This document shows, piece after piece, positions 45,561-54,490 of a stretch of 64,000 bases of DNA. Position numbers and translations under genes: made by a program. The notes beneath the pieces were generated by a model. That model had not been told where the DNA came from. It saw nothing but the letters and a program-made list of their open reading frames with translations, and made no database searches. How positions within the stretch are numbered: the first letter of the stretch is position 1; each line of letters opens with the position of its first letter. The stretch covers positions 744,001 through 808,000 of the forward strand of contig NZ_QVON01000002.1 in assembly GCF_003426735.1 (NCBI RefSeq), given 5' to 3'. Source of the DNA: Arenibacter sp. P308M17. GTDB taxonomy: Bacteria; Bacteroidota; Bacteroidia; Flavobacteriales; Flavobacteriaceae.

Positions 45561-46637
45561 ATGAAAAATTTCACAAAATTCCCATTATCGGCCATACATG
45601 AAGGAAAAATTCCGTTGGCCCTGATGAACGCTGGCCAACCCAACAACAAAGGTGTAGTCTTGGCTGCCGATGTGGGGGGTACAAAAACCAATTTGGCCCT
45701 TTTTGAAATCAAGTCGGGAGATCTGGTAGTCCTAAAGGAAAAATCCTATCCCACCAAGAAATATAAATCCTTTTTAGAAATAGTAAAGGCTTTCCAAACC
45801 CCCGCAATGCCCAGAATAAATGCAATCTGCCTGGGTGTTGCCGGACCAGTAACCCAAGGTAAGGTATATGGTACCAATTTTCCTTGGGCCATTGATAGGG
45901 AAGAAATAAGCCGGGAACTGCATATACGTTATGTTTCGCTTATCAATGATATGGAAGCAAATGCCTATGGGCTGGCGGTGCTCCAAGAAAAAGACTTTGA
46001 AACCCTAAAATACGGATCAAAAATACCGGGCAACGTCGCTTTAATATCTCCTGGTACAGGGCTTGGGGAAGCTGGCATGTTCTGGGATGGATCGTACTAC
46101 CATCCATTTGCCTGCGAGGGCGGTCATTGTGATTTTAGCCCCCGAAATGAAACGGACATAAAAATCTTACGGCACCTCCAACAAAAATACGGACATGTTA
46201 GCTGGGAAAGGTTGGTATCCGGTCCCGGCATCTTGGATCTATATTCCTTCAATCGGGCAGAAAGTAGCGAAACGGAACCGCAGTGGTTGAGGGATAAGAT
46301 GGCGCAGAACGATCCTTCCGCCGTAATAACAGAGACCGCTCTTGCCGGAAAAGATCCGGTCTGTATGGCCACATTGAATCTTTTTATTCGATTCCTGGCC
46401 ATAGAATCGGCACAGCTTGCCCTAAAATTTAAGGCTACCGGGGGTATTTATATAGGTGGGGGCATCTTGCCAAAAATTATCCAAGGCATGAAAAAGGAAG
46501 TTTTTTATAATAATTTCGTACAGTCCGGAAGACTGAACCCCCTCCTTGAAATGGTACCTGTAAAAGTAATCCTTAATGAAAAAACAGCGCTTCTGGGAGC
46601 TGCCTATTATGGGGCCATGGCCTTGCGATGGGATTAA
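45561..46637 (+). CDS. glk: Glucokinase
   Basis: A 358-residue ATP-dependent glucokinase of the E. coli Glk type. The phosphate-binding motif AADVGGTKTNLALFE is preceded by about 30 extra residues. The catalytic region ICLGVAGPV, TNFPWAIDREEI, LINDMEANAYGL is followed by SPGTGLGEAGM and CEGGHCDFSPRNE, whose EGGH is the glucose-binding motif. It makes glucose-6-phosphate from free glucose, as released by the debranching and GH63-like enzymes. The start at 45561 is the first ATG with any space; a start closer to the domain is possible. An 11-bp tandem array begins 62 bp after the stop. Confidence 0.92.
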   Translation: MKNFTKFPLSAIHEGKIPLALMNAGQPNNKGVVLAADVGGTKTNLALFEIKSGDLVVLKEKSYPTKKYKSFLEIVKAFQTPAMPRINAICLGVAGPVTQGKVYGTNFPWAIDREEISRELHIRYVSLINDMEANAYGLAVLQEKDFETLKYGSKIPGNVALISPGTGLGEAGMFWDGSYYHPFACEGGHCDFSPRNETDIKILRHLQQKYGHVSWERLVSGPGILDLYSFNRAESSETEPQWLRDKMAQNDPSAVITETALAGKDPVCMATLNLFIRFLAIESAQLALKFKATGGIYIGGGILPKIIQGMKKEVFYNNFVQSGRLNPLLEMVPVKVILNEKTALLGAAYYGAMALRWD

Positions 46638-46699
46638 GGCGGATTAATCTCAAAAGTGGTGTGTGAATAGGAATAAGATAGAATTTACCATTCCAAACT

Positions 46700-46842
46700 C
46701 CATAGATAGTCCATAGATAGTCCATAGATAGTCCATAGTTAGTCCATAGATAGTCCATAGATAGTCCATAGTTAGTCCATAGATACTCCATAGATAGTCC
46801 ATAGTTAGTCCATAGATAGTCCATAGTTAGTCCATAGTTAGT
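46700..46842. repeat. 11-bp minisatellite, 13 units
   Basis: Thirteen contiguous units of CCATAGATAGT or CCATAGTTAGT (one CCATAGATACT), without interruption. The two main variants alternate irregularly. The array lies between the convergent glk and usp genes. Because 11 is not a multiple of 3, each frame gives an 11-residue peptide repeat; this is an artefact. No spacer sequences. Confidence 0.9.
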
Positions 46843-47004
46843 CCGTATATGAATCGGGCATGGCCAAAATTTGGTCGCCAGCCCAAAAAATTCATTCTGG
46901 TGGGCAAACTCAAATGAAGATATGCGAATTACACCCGCCTGGCCTTATGGCAACAATCATGTCTTCCTTTAAGAATTGCCGAAGACCAATAATAACCCAT
47001 ACCT

Positions 47005-47865
47005 TTAAAAATATAAGGTCTGGTGATTGTGCTCATTAAAGCTGATCAGGATTACCTGTCCATATTCCTCCATTCTCTTTACAAGGTCATTATGGAACCA
47101 TTTATTGGAAAATCCTTTCCTTTCCCTTTCCAACATGGCCACAACATCTGCATTTACCTCGCCTAGATAGCCTTGGAGTGTGCTAAATACATCTTCCGAG
47201 AACAAAAGTTCAAAGGCCAAATCCTGGTAGTCTACCTTGGAATGAAGCATTTCCTTGAACCATTCCATCAACAAATCCCCGGCATATTCTTGCTTGGCTG
47301 AAATATGCACTACTTTAATCTTTGCCTTTAAGGGTTGGGTTATTTCCAGAAGCTTTTGGATAGCATGTATATCTTCCTCTTCAAAATCCGTGGCGTAGAC
47401 TATGGTGCGGATCGTCCTAGGCTTCATATCCATAGGAATTGCCACTACCGGACATGGCGCTTTTTCTATGAGCTTCTTGGTAGTACTTCCCAAAATCATT
47501 TCTTCAATACCACTTTTTCCTTTGGTTCCCACCAAAATCAATTGCGCCCTATATTCTTCCGCCTTTGAAATAATCCCATTTGGCACCGAATTGTGCTGTA
47601 CAGGTTCCAATAGGATGTTGGGACTTTCCCACTTGCTCCCAAGGCATTCATTACAGAATTTTTCCAACTCCGATCGGTGCAGTTTAAACGGATTTATTTC
47701 CAGAAGCGGCCTTACATCAAGGCCTTCCATACCCAATACCTTAGGGTAATTAAAAACATGGGTAATAACCAACCGTGTACCCAAATCCCGACTCAAACTA
47801 TAGGCCGACTGCAAAGCGGAAACCGAACTTTTGGAATAATCCGTGGCATAAAGAAGTGCTTTCAT
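47005..47865 (-). CDS. Universal stress protein, tandem UspA domains
   Basis: A 286-residue cytoplasmic protein with two Usp domains (about 1-142 and 150-280). The first carries the ATP-binding pattern G-x2-G-x9-GS in GTKGKSGIEEMILGSTTKKL followed by APCPVVAIP. In the second the pattern is not kept (DVVAMLERERKGFSNKWF), so only one ATP site is expected. Usp proteins support survival under starvation or anoxia. The divergent intergenic region to pta contains an island-type CRP/FNR site directed towards usp. Confidence 0.92.
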   Translation of the reverse strand: MKALLYATDYSKSSVSALQSAYSLSRDLGTRLVITHVFNYPKVLGMEGLDVRPLLEINPFKLHRSELEKFCNECLGSKWESPNILLEPVQHNSVPNGIISKAEEYRAQLILVGTKGKSGIEEMILGSTTKKLIEKAPCPVVAIPMDMKPRTIRTIVYATDFEEEDIHAIQKLLEITQPLKAKIKVVHISAKQEYAGDLLMEWFKEMLHSKVDYQDLAFELLFSEDVFSTLQGYLGEVNADVVAMLERERKGFSNKWFHNDLVKRMEEYGQVILISFNEHNHQTLYF

Positions 47866-47959
47866 TATACAATTTATATGGGTTTATTGGCAAAACTTAC
47901 AGGCATCGTACCATATGCGGTTGAAGCCAATTACTTTGAATGGGATAAAATCTATTTGT

Positions 47960-48003
47960 TAAAATTAAGGGCTATTGTGGTATCCATAAATGACTTCTAT
48001 CAT
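47960..48003 (-). promoter_or_regulatory. CRP/FNR-type site and -7 box for usp
   Basis: On the minus strand, ATGAT-AGAA-GTCAT (48003-47990), centred at 47996.5. The -7 box TAATTTTA begins at 47967, 29.5 bp away and identical to the boxes of three other island promoters. The leader is about 90 nt. No -7 box stands at the matching distance towards pta. Confidence 0.75.
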
Positions 48004-48085
48004 ATATGCTCATGTTTCTAAGCCCGAACTTCGCAATTGATAAATAATAGGTTTTAATTTACAGGCCTTTAAATTTTATATATAA

Positions 48086-50179
48086 ATGAGCAAAGCCATA
48101 TATATTGCCACCACGGAACCCAATAGTGGAAAATCGATCGTTTCCTTGGGGCTTATGCAGTTATTATTGGGAAAAACCGCCAAAGTTGGCTATTTCAGAC
48201 CCATTATAGATGACTTTGAAGTGGGAAAAGTGGATGACCACATAGATACAGTGTTGAAACATTTTGAAGTAGATCAGCAATTTGAGGACTCCTATGCCTA
48301 TACCAGAAACCAGGTGGTACAGCTTAAAAACATGGATAAGGATGATGAAATTATGGGCCACATCATCAATAAATATAAGGCCATTGAGGACAGGTTCGAT
48401 ATTGTATTGGTAGAAGGTACCGATTTTTCCGGGGAAGGTGCCATCATTGAATGGGACATCAATGTACTTATTGCAAAAAATTTAGGTATCCCTGCAGTAA
48501 TAATCGCCAATGGTATGGGAAAAAGTCTGCAAGAACTGGCCGGAAATATATACATGGCCTATGACTCCTTTAGGGAAAAGGGGGTTGAAGTATTATTAAC
48601 GGTTGCCAACAAGGTGCCATCCCAAAATGTGGATGATGTAGTTGCAGCGCTCCAGAAGAAATTACCTTCAAAAATCTTGGTGGGGGCTATACCCTATAAT
48701 CCCATATTGGGAAATCCTACAGTCAAGGAAATTGCACAAAAGCTATCGGCCAAGGTCCTGTTCGGTGAAGACTTTTTAAATAATCAAGTGGGGGAATTTA
48801 GTGTAGGGGCCATGCAGCTCCGTAATTATATTACCCACTTAAAAAAAGATGGCCTGGTCATTACTCCCGGCGATAGGGCAGACATTATTTTGGGGGCACT
48901 ACAGGCCAACATTTCCAGAAATTATCCCAATCTGTCCGGTATAGTACTTACGGGTGGACTCCTGCCAGAGGAATCTATAATTAAGCTTATTGAGGGACTG
49001 TCCGATATTATTCCGATTATTTCCGTTGCAGATGGTACTTTCTCGGTAACCAATCGAATAGGCACCATTAAACCCAGAATATATCCGGAGAACAAGGTGA
49101 AAATTATGGCTTCCATACAAGAGTTCGAAAAATACGTCCCCATCAACGATCTGGCCGAACGTCTAATTACTTTTCAGGCAGAAGGAATTACCCCAAGGAT
49201 GTTTCAGTACAATCTTTTAAAAAGGGCCAAATCTTCACAAAAGCATATTGTTCTCCCCGAAGGTACGGACCAACGCATCCTAATGGCCACTAAAAAACTA
49301 ATAGATACCAAGGCCGTAAAGATTACCCTATTGGGAGAACGGGAACAAATACTCGCTAAAATAAATGAGCTGGACCTTAATTTGGATTCCGACGGTATCG
49401 CTATAATAGACCCCAAGAATTCCCCCTTCTTTTTGGATTATGCCACTACCCTTTATGAACTGCGAAAGGGTAAGAATGTTAACCTTGCCATGGCAAAAGA
49501 CCTTATGGAAGATGTTTCCTATTTTGGAACCATGATGGTCTATAAAGGACATGCGGACGGAATGGTTTCTGGAGCGGTACACACCACCCAACATACGATA
49601 AGGCCTGCCTTGCAATTCATTAAGACCAGGCCAGAGGTCTCCATCGTTTCCTCCGTCTTTTTTATGTGCCTGCCAAACCGTGTCACTATTTTTGGCGATT
49701 GTGCCATTAACCCCAATCCCACTGCAGAACAACTGGCAGAAATCGCCATTTCTTCGGCGGCCACAAGCGCATCATTTGGTATTGAGCCCAAAATTGCCAT
49801 GCTTTCCTATTCCTCCGGATCCTCAGGGATTGGCGAAGACGTGGATAGGGTCCGAAAAGCAACGGAAATAATAAAAAGAAAAAGGCCCGATCTAAAAGTG
49901 GAAGGTCCTATCCAGTATGATGCCGCCGTGGACATCAATGTAGGCAAAAGCAAATTGCCCAACTCAGAAGTTGCAGGCCAGGCAAGTGTATTTATATTTC
50001 CCGACCTAAATACAGGTAACAACACCTATAAGGCCGTTCAAAGAGAAACCGGTGCCCTCGCCATTGGCCCCATGCTACAAGGGTTGAACAAACCGGTAAA
50101 CGACCTAAGCCGTGGCTGCACGGTGGACGATATCTTTAATACCGTAATTATAACTGCAATACAGGCCCAAGGCCTTTAA
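48086..50179 (+). CDS. pta: Phosphate acetyltransferase (long form)
   Basis: A 697-residue enzyme interconverting acetyl-CoA and acetyl phosphate. The N-terminal P-loop-like domain (AIYIATTEPNSGKSIVSLGLMQLL) and central DRTGG domain (about 215-330) have a regulatory role in long Pta proteins. The catalytic PTA_PTB domain (about 375-697) has VLPEGTDQRILMATKKL, GMVSGAVHTTQHTIRPALQ, SYSSGSSGIGEDVDRVRKAT and VFIFPDLNTGNNTYKAVQR. It is followed 24 bp later by ackA; together they form ATP and acetate from acetyl-CoA. Confidence 0.96.
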   Translation: MSKAIYIATTEPNSGKSIVSLGLMQLLLGKTAKVGYFRPIIDDFEVGKVDDHIDTVLKHFEVDQQFEDSYAYTRNQVVQLKNMDKDDEIMGHIINKYKAIEDRFDIVLVEGTDFSGEGAIIEWDINVLIAKNLGIPAVIIANGMGKSLQELAGNIYMAYDSFREKGVEVLLTVANKVPSQNVDDVVAALQKKLPSKILVGAIPYNPILGNPTVKEIAQKLSAKVLFGEDFLNNQVGEFSVGAMQLRNYITHLKKDGLVITPGDRADIILGALQANISRNYPNLSGIVLTGGLLPEESIIKLIEGLSDIIPIISVADGTFSVTNRIGTIKPRIYPENKVKIMASIQEFEKYVPINDLAERLITFQAEGITPRMFQYNLLKRAKSSQKHIVLPEGTDQRILMATKKLIDTKAVKITLLGEREQILAKINELDLNLDSDGIAIIDPKNSPFFLDYATTLYELRKGKNVNLAMAKDLMEDVSYFGTMMVYKGHADGMVSGAVHTTQHTIRPALQFIKTRPEVSIVSSVFFMCLPNRVTIFGDCAINPNPTAEQLAEIAISSAATSASFGIEPKIAMLSYSSGSSGIGEDVDRVRKATEIIKRKRPDLKVEGPIQYDAAVDINVGKSKLPNSEVAGQASVFIFPDLNTGNNTYKAVQRETGALAIGPMLQGLNKPVNDLSRGCTVDDIFNTVIITAIQAQGL

Positions 50180-50203
50180 AATTAACCTTATAAAAATTAC
50201 ATA

Positions 50204-51394
50204 ATGAACATACTGATCCTTAACGCAGGTAGTTCCTCCATCAAATATCAAGTTATCCAAATGCCTAGGGAGCGTCTGATCTGTAAGGGAATGGTAGAGT
50301 GTATCGGTTCCAAAAATGCCACCTTAAAGTTCAAAACCGATAGGACAGAAATTAAGGACATCATGGCCATTCCCGATCACAGAACAGGGTTGTTAAAAAT
50401 GGTGGAACTGTTAATGGATCCAGGGCACGGGGTAATAAAAAATGTCAACGATATTGACATAGTAAGCCACAGGGTGGTACATGGCGGGAATACCTATTCC
50501 AAAACAACTTTGGTCACCAAGGAAGTAAAGAATAAAATCAGGGAACTCTCAAAACTGGCCCCATTGCACAATCCACATAACTTGGAAGGAATTATATTGG
50601 CTGAGCAAGTTTTTCCCCATGCCCAACAAATTGCAGTATTTGATACCGCTTTTCACCAGACCATGCCGATAAAGGCAAAAAAATACGCCTTGCCCAATGA
50701 ATTTTATACAAAATCCGGGATCCAGGCCTATGGGTTCCACGGAACCAGTCACAAATATGTGTCCGAAAAAGCTATTTCTTATTTACAGACCAAAGAATCC
50801 AAGATTATTACCATGCACTTGGGGCATGGCTGTAGTGTAACAGCTGTTAAAAATGGAAAAAGTGTTGATCATTCCATGGGTTTTACTCCTTCCAACGGAC
50901 TAATTATGGGTACCAGAAGTGGGGATATAGATCATGCCCTGATATTCTATTTGGTAAATAGCCTAGGGTATAACCTGGAGGACGTAAATATCCTGCTCAC
51001 CAAAAAAAGTGGAATGCTGGGACTTACGGGCTACAATGACATGAGGGATATCGAGAGCCAGATAGCTGCTGGGAATCCTGAATGTTTGCTGGCCTTGGAA
51101 ATGAACGCCTACCGCATAAAAAAATACATAGGAGCCTATATCGCTGCCATGAACGGCCTGGATGCCCTAGTTTTTACCGCTGGTATAGGAGAAAATTCCA
51201 GCACGCTCAGAAAACTTGTATGTGCGGATATGGAGTATTTCGGCATTGTACTGGATGTTTCCAGAAACGAAGAGAAATCCTCGGAATTGAGGATAATAAA
51301 CAGCGACAGCTCGAAAATCAAAATTATGGTAATCCCAACCAATGAAGAGTTGGAAATCGCGAAACAGGCCTATAAACTTTCCCATGACCTATGA
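50204..51394 (+). CDS. ackA: Acetate kinase
   Basis: A 396-residue ASKHA-fold kinase that transfers phosphate from acetyl phosphate to ADP. Motifs: N-terminal ILNAGSSSIKYQVI, HRVVHGG (about 87-93), AFDTAFHQTMP-like VFDTAFHQTMP, YGFHGTSHKYVSEKA, HLGHGCSV (normally HLGNGAS), MGFTPSNGLIMGTRSGDID and TAGIGENS. The substitution of HGC for NGA in HLGxGxS is unusual but other active-site residues are intact. Second gene of the pta-ackA operon, giving the substrate-level ATP step of acetate fermentation. Confidence 0.95.
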   Translation: MNILILNAGSSSIKYQVIQMPRERLICKGMVECIGSKNATLKFKTDRTEIKDIMAIPDHRTGLLKMVELLMDPGHGVIKNVNDIDIVSHRVVHGGNTYSKTTLVTKEVKNKIRELSKLAPLHNPHNLEGIILAEQVFPHAQQIAVFDTAFHQTMPIKAKKYALPNEFYTKSGIQAYGFHGTSHKYVSEKAISYLQTKESKIITMHLGHGCSVTAVKNGKSVDHSMGFTPSNGLIMGTRSGDIDHALIFYLVNSLGYNLEDVNILLTKKSGMLGLTGYNDMRDIESQIAAGNPECLLALEMNAYRIKKYIGAYIAAMNGLDALVFTAGIGENSSTLRKLVCADMEYFGIVLDVSRNEEKSSELRIINSDSSKIKIMVIPTNEELEIAKQAYKLSHDL

Positions 51395-51494
51395 TTTTGA
51401 TTTCATAGATTTGGGCCACTTTTGGTAAAAATCCTATTTTCCATCATAATCAATGTTTAGGATATAAAGTATTGTAGAATTGCAGAACCAAGGC

Positions 51495-51704
51495 CTATTT
51501 CCTTTTTGCCCCACATGTTTTTATTCCCAATGGAAGGTACAACGGACAAAAGCCCATAAAACTGGTCAGGAAAAAAATTATGGCCAAAACCACCAGTACA
51601 ATACCCAAGGTTCCCGAGATGGTACCGTTATAATACAGCGCTATCAAAGCCGCGGCGACCACAAACCGCAAGATTCGGTCCAAATTACCCATATTTTTCT
51701 TCAT
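51495..51704 (-). CDS. Small DUF2892-type membrane protein
   Basis: A 69-residue protein beginning MKKNMGNLDRILRFVVAAALIALYY, followed by a second hydrophobic helix (LGIVLVVLAIIFFLTSFMGFCPLYLPLGI). This is the pattern of the DUF2892 (YgaP-like transmembrane) family, including the CPLY motif near the end; function unknown. The island site at 51913-51926 has a TTACTTTG sequence at the correct distance in its direction (51890-51883), one mismatch to TAnnTTTG, so it may belong to the regulon with a leader of about 175 nt. Confidence 0.8.
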   Translation of the reverse strand: MKKNMGNLDRILRFVVAAALIALYYNGTISGTLGIVLVVLAIIFFLTSFMGFCPLYLPLGIKTCGAKRK

Positions 51705-51912
51705 GACAATAAAATTAAGTTACACAATTTATAAAGGCCCACAACAGACCTACCATACCATTGTTCATGGCTTTTTCAAATAAGTATTGGCTACCTATCC
51801 ACCTGTTAAAAGTACCCAATGGAGTTAAACCCTAAAAGTTCCGATCAAATTTCGGATTTCACCAATTTTTATCTTGATAATTCAAAGTAAATGGATATAC
51901 ATACCACTCCAA

Positions 51913-51956
51913 ATGATATAAGTCATTTTAGGGGCCCATGTATTTAAATAATTTTA
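51913..51956 (+). promoter_or_regulatory. CRP/FNR-type site and -7 box for small paralogue A
   Basis: ATGAT-ATAA-GTCAT (51913-51926), centred at 51919.5. The -7 box TAATTTTA starts at 51949, 29.5 bp away. A weaker TTACTTTG lies at the same distance on the minus strand (51890-51883), towards the DUF2892 gene. Confidence 0.8.
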
Positions 51957-51993
51957 CAGCAAACTGCATTTATAATGATTAAATCCAAAAATC

Positions 51994-52380
51994 ATGCAAA
52001 AAGAAATCATATTTAATTCGAACCTGCATTTTGAACACCAACTTTGGAAGCGCGAACTCCTTTTTTGGAAGGATGAATTGGTGTTTTTCAATAATAGGCT
52101 AAGTGAAATGGTAACTAGATGGACCAAAAAAGAGGTACTGATAAAACTGGAACATTTTCAAAACGAATTTATCCTGCACGGAGGAGTAATAGAAGATATG
52201 TTGGAAGCCATTGAAATACATGAAACCCGTATAGCAGGACAAGATCTAATGGGACAGGATGCCCTGGATACCGCCATGGTAAAAAAGCACATGGAATTTA
52301 GAAATAAAATGGAGACCCAGGAACGGATCTATGCAGATCTAAAAAAGGAATTCTTCATGTTTTTATCCAAGTACCTATAA
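51994..52380 (+). CDS. Small helical protein, paralogue A of an unrecognised family
   Basis: A 128-residue cytoplasmic protein, all helical and coiled-coil in appearance, without a signal or membrane segment. I do not recognise a named family. It is related to the proteins at 53605 and 63443: all three start with H-x-x-LW/EW-x5-FW/YM-K/E-D/N-E-x2-FF/FI-x2-LL/RL (here LWKRELLFWKDELVFFNNRL), have a central His-containing helix, and end in an R-x-K...LK-x4-F-x-F-L-x-KYL stretch. All three have the island promoter. A stress or dormancy role is inferred from regulation only. Confidence 0.8.
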   Translation: MQKEIIFNSNLHFEHQLWKRELLFWKDELVFFNNRLSEMVTRWTKKEVLIKLEHFQNEFILHGGVIEDMLEAIEIHETRIAGQDLMGQDALDTAMVKKHMEFRNKMETQERIYADLKKEFFMFLSKYL

Positions 52381-52613
52381 ATTAAACGATTGGCATAAAA
52401 TTCCCTAAGTAACATAGTATAAAAAGATACCATGTCCTAATTGGGATATTTGCCAAATATAGTTTTGAAGTTACTATGGCCGGTAGTATCAATCCCTTCC
52501 CACAAAAGGGTCGATTGCCCAAAACTTTCCCGGGGTATTTTTTATTAATTGTTCCGATTCATTATCTTTATTCCGCTACATTAAGACAACCTATTTAAAA
52601 TAAGATCGAAGCA

Positions 52614-53378
52614 ATGAAAATAATTTCATGGAACGTCAACGGCATTAGGGCCGTTGCCAAAAAAAGTTTTTTTGAATCCGTAAATAAAATGGCACCGGAT
52701 ATTCTCTGTCTTCAAGAAACCAAGGCCCAGGACCATGAGGTTGAAGATACCCTAGCTTCCATCCCAAATTACAACAAACATTATAATTCTGCCAATACCA
52801 AGGGATATTCCGGGACGGCCCTTTTGAGCAAAATAGCACCTCTTGGCCTTGCAATGGATATGAATGTTTCGGAGCATGACACCGAAGGCCGCATACAATG
52901 TGCAGAGTACGATAATTTCTTTTTGGTAAATGTATACGTGCCCAATTCAGGGCAACAATTGGACAGGTTGGACTATCGTAAACAGTGGGATGCTGATTTT
53001 TTAAGGTACCTTAAAAACCTTGAAAAAACCAAACCGGTAATTGCCTGTGGGGATTTTAACGTGGCCCATAGACCAATAGATCTTAAAAACGACAAAAGCA
53101 ATTACAACAAAACGGCTGGCTATACCCAAATTGAAATTGACGGTATGGATAATTTTATCAAGGCAGGGTTTGTGGATTCCTTTAGACATTTACATCCCGA
53201 TGCCGTGGAATATACCTATTGGAGTTACCGTTTTAAGTCGCGCGAAAGAAATACGGGCTGGCGTATAGACTATTTCTTGGTAAGCCGATCTTTGGTAGAC
53301 CACGTCAAGTCTGTAAACATCCTTTCGGATTATTTTGGTTCCGACCACTGCCCCATCTCCTTGGAAATTGAAATCTAG
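52614..53378 (+). CDS. xth: Exodeoxyribonuclease III (AP endonuclease)
   Basis: A 254-residue endonuclease/exonuclease/phosphatase-fold DNA-repair enzyme. Motifs: MKIISWNVNGIRA (Asn), DILCLQETKAQ (metal-binding Glu), the YSGTALLSK segment, VNVYVPNSG, CGDFNVAH (catalytic Asp and Asn) and FGSDHCPI at the C-terminus (catalytic Asp-His). It incises at abasic sites in base-excision repair. It lies between paralogues A and B but has no island-type site of its own, so it is probably expressed separately. Confidence 0.95.
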   Translation: MKIISWNVNGIRAVAKKSFFESVNKMAPDILCLQETKAQDHEVEDTLASIPNYNKHYNSANTKGYSGTALLSKIAPLGLAMDMNVSEHDTEGRIQCAEYDNFFLVNVYVPNSGQQLDRLDYRKQWDADFLRYLKNLEKTKPVIACGDFNVAHRPIDLKNDKSNYNKTAGYTQIEIDGMDNFIKAGFVDSFRHLHPDAVEYTYWSYRFKSRERNTGWRIDYFLVSRSLVDHVKSVNILSDYFGSDHCPISLEIEI

Positions 53379-53446
53379 TGTCTTATTATCCGTTTAAAAT
53401 AGGAATTTGACCGTACATAACAAAAACCGATTGAACATAAAAAATG

Positions 53447-53514
53447 CGTCATTGCGAACAAAGTGATACAATCTGCCCAATGGGCGACAGATCGCTTCGT
53501 ACCTCGCGATGACG
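53447..53514. repeat. REP/MITE-like hairpin (CGTCATTGCGA...TCGCGATGACG)
   Basis: A 68-bp imperfect palindrome with outer arms CGTCATTGCGA/TCGCGATGACG and an inner ATCTGCCC/GGGCGACAGAT stem. It lies just after xth and resembles the hairpins at 9666 and 12194. This type of element is widespread in Bacteroidota intergenic DNA. Confidence 0.7.
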
Positions 53515-53604
53515 AAAAACTATTTTTTGTCATTTACTTGATAGGGATTTACATAATTTTTAATGTTATGCTGATTTGGATCGTGATATTGTACAGAGCC
53601 ATTG

Positions 53605-54000
53605 TCATAATTTCTTGGCATAGCCAAAGACCATTTTTTTTAGTTCGATAAAGTCTTTGGTAAACAGATCCATTTGATCCCTTAAATTTGTATGTTTTTC
53701 CCTGTAATCCTGATCTGATATTCCTTTCTGCCCCTCTATTAAACGGGACAAAAGACTTTCATGGGCTACAATGTCCTCGGCCAAATAATCAAAAAGGGTT
53801 TGGTGGACCTTGTCCATGTATTGAAGCATCTGTCCGTATTCCGAAGCATTTACGTTTTCCCTATCCAGCAAGTCCTTAAAGAACTTGGCTTCGTCCTTCC
53901 AAAAGGCTATGGTATTCAACCATTCCGTACTTTCCCTGTGCAGGGCGTTCAACCCTTCACCCAACAATATTTCTTTTTTGGCATTTGATCCAGTGTCCAT
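53605..54000 (-). CDS. Small helical protein, paralogue B of an unrecognised family
   Basis: A 131-residue helical, soluble protein homologous to the 51994 and 63443 products. The shared core here is HRESTEWLNTIAFWKDEAKF followed by FKDLLD; the middle helix has AEDIVAHESLL and the end reads RDQMDLFTKDFIELKKMVF then GYAKKL. No cofactor or catalytic motif is seen. It is divergent from the ytxH operon and shares the site at 54067-54080, with a -7-like TAAATTGG at the correct distance on its strand, 37 bp upstream of the ATG. Confidence 0.8.
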   Translation of the reverse strand: MDTGSNAKKEILLGEGLNALHRESTEWLNTIAFWKDEAKFFKDLLDRENVNASEYGQMLQYMDKVHQTLFDYLAEDIVAHESLLSRLIEGQKGISDQDYREKHTNLRDQMDLFTKDFIELKKMVFGYAKKL

Positions 54001-54036
54001 AGTGCAGTAAATTATAGTTTTAGTCTCCTGTCAACC

Positions 54037-54110
54037 CCAATTTAAGAACTTAAGCTTGTAATGGATATGATTTATATCATTTACAAATCATTTTAATAGG
54101 TTTATTTTTG
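54037..54110. promoter_or_regulatory. Bidirectional CRP/FNR-type promoter (paralogue B and ytxH operon)
   Basis: ATGAT-TTAT-ATCAT (54067-54080, perfect arms), centred at 54073.5. Towards ytxH, TATTTTTG (exact TAnnTTTG) starts at 54103; towards paralogue B, TAAATTGG (one mismatch) starts at 54044 on the minus strand. Both are 29.5 bp from the centre. Confidence 0.8.
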
Positions 54111-54154
54111 AGTATCATATTTAAAATATATAATAATCAAAAAAATCAATAATC

Positions 54155-54484
54155 ATGACAAACAATAATGGAAATATTCTTTTGGCTTTATTGACAGGGG
54201 CTGCCATAGGTGCAGGAATAGGGATTCTGTACGCTCCCGACAAGGGAACGGAGACCAGGCATAAAATAAAGCAAAAAGTAGGGGAGACTACGCACGATCT
54301 GTCCGAAAGAATCTCCCATGCCAAGGAAGAACTTACCAAAACGGCCATTGAGAAAAAAGATGCCTTTGACCGCAAACTGGATGAGGCCATATCCACAATG
54401 AGCTATAAGGCGGATGATATCATCTCCACCCTGGAGCGCAAATTGGAAGACTTAAAAAAGAAAAACGCCCAATTTCAAAAATAA
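54155..54484 (+). CDS. YtxH-domain protein
   Basis: A 109-residue protein with one N-terminal glycine-rich transmembrane segment (ILLALLTGAAIGAGIGILYAPDKGTETR), the hallmark of YtxH/gas-vesicle-associated small proteins, followed by a long charged amphipathic helix (KIKQKVGETTHDLSERISHAKEELTK). YtxH proteins are general-stress membrane proteins in other bacteria (for example SigB-controlled in Bacillus), without known biochemistry. First gene of a three-gene operon under the island promoter. Confidence 0.88.
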   Translation: MTNNNGNILLALLTGAAIGAGIGILYAPDKGTETRHKIKQKVGETTHDLSERISHAKEELTKTAIEKKDAFDRKLDEAISTMSYKADDIISTLERKLEDLKKKNAQFQK

Positions 54485-54490
54485 GGGAAT

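Noticed and set aside
46573-46824. Open frame with 11-residue repeats on the minus strand
   Set aside because: It is produced by the 11-bp tandem DNA repeat and overlaps the end of glk; all frames give a repeat.
47990-48026. Island-type promoter for pta
   Set aside because: The site is there, but no -7 box starts at 48026. A TAGGTTTT at 48048 would need a different geometry, so pta was not counted in the regulon.
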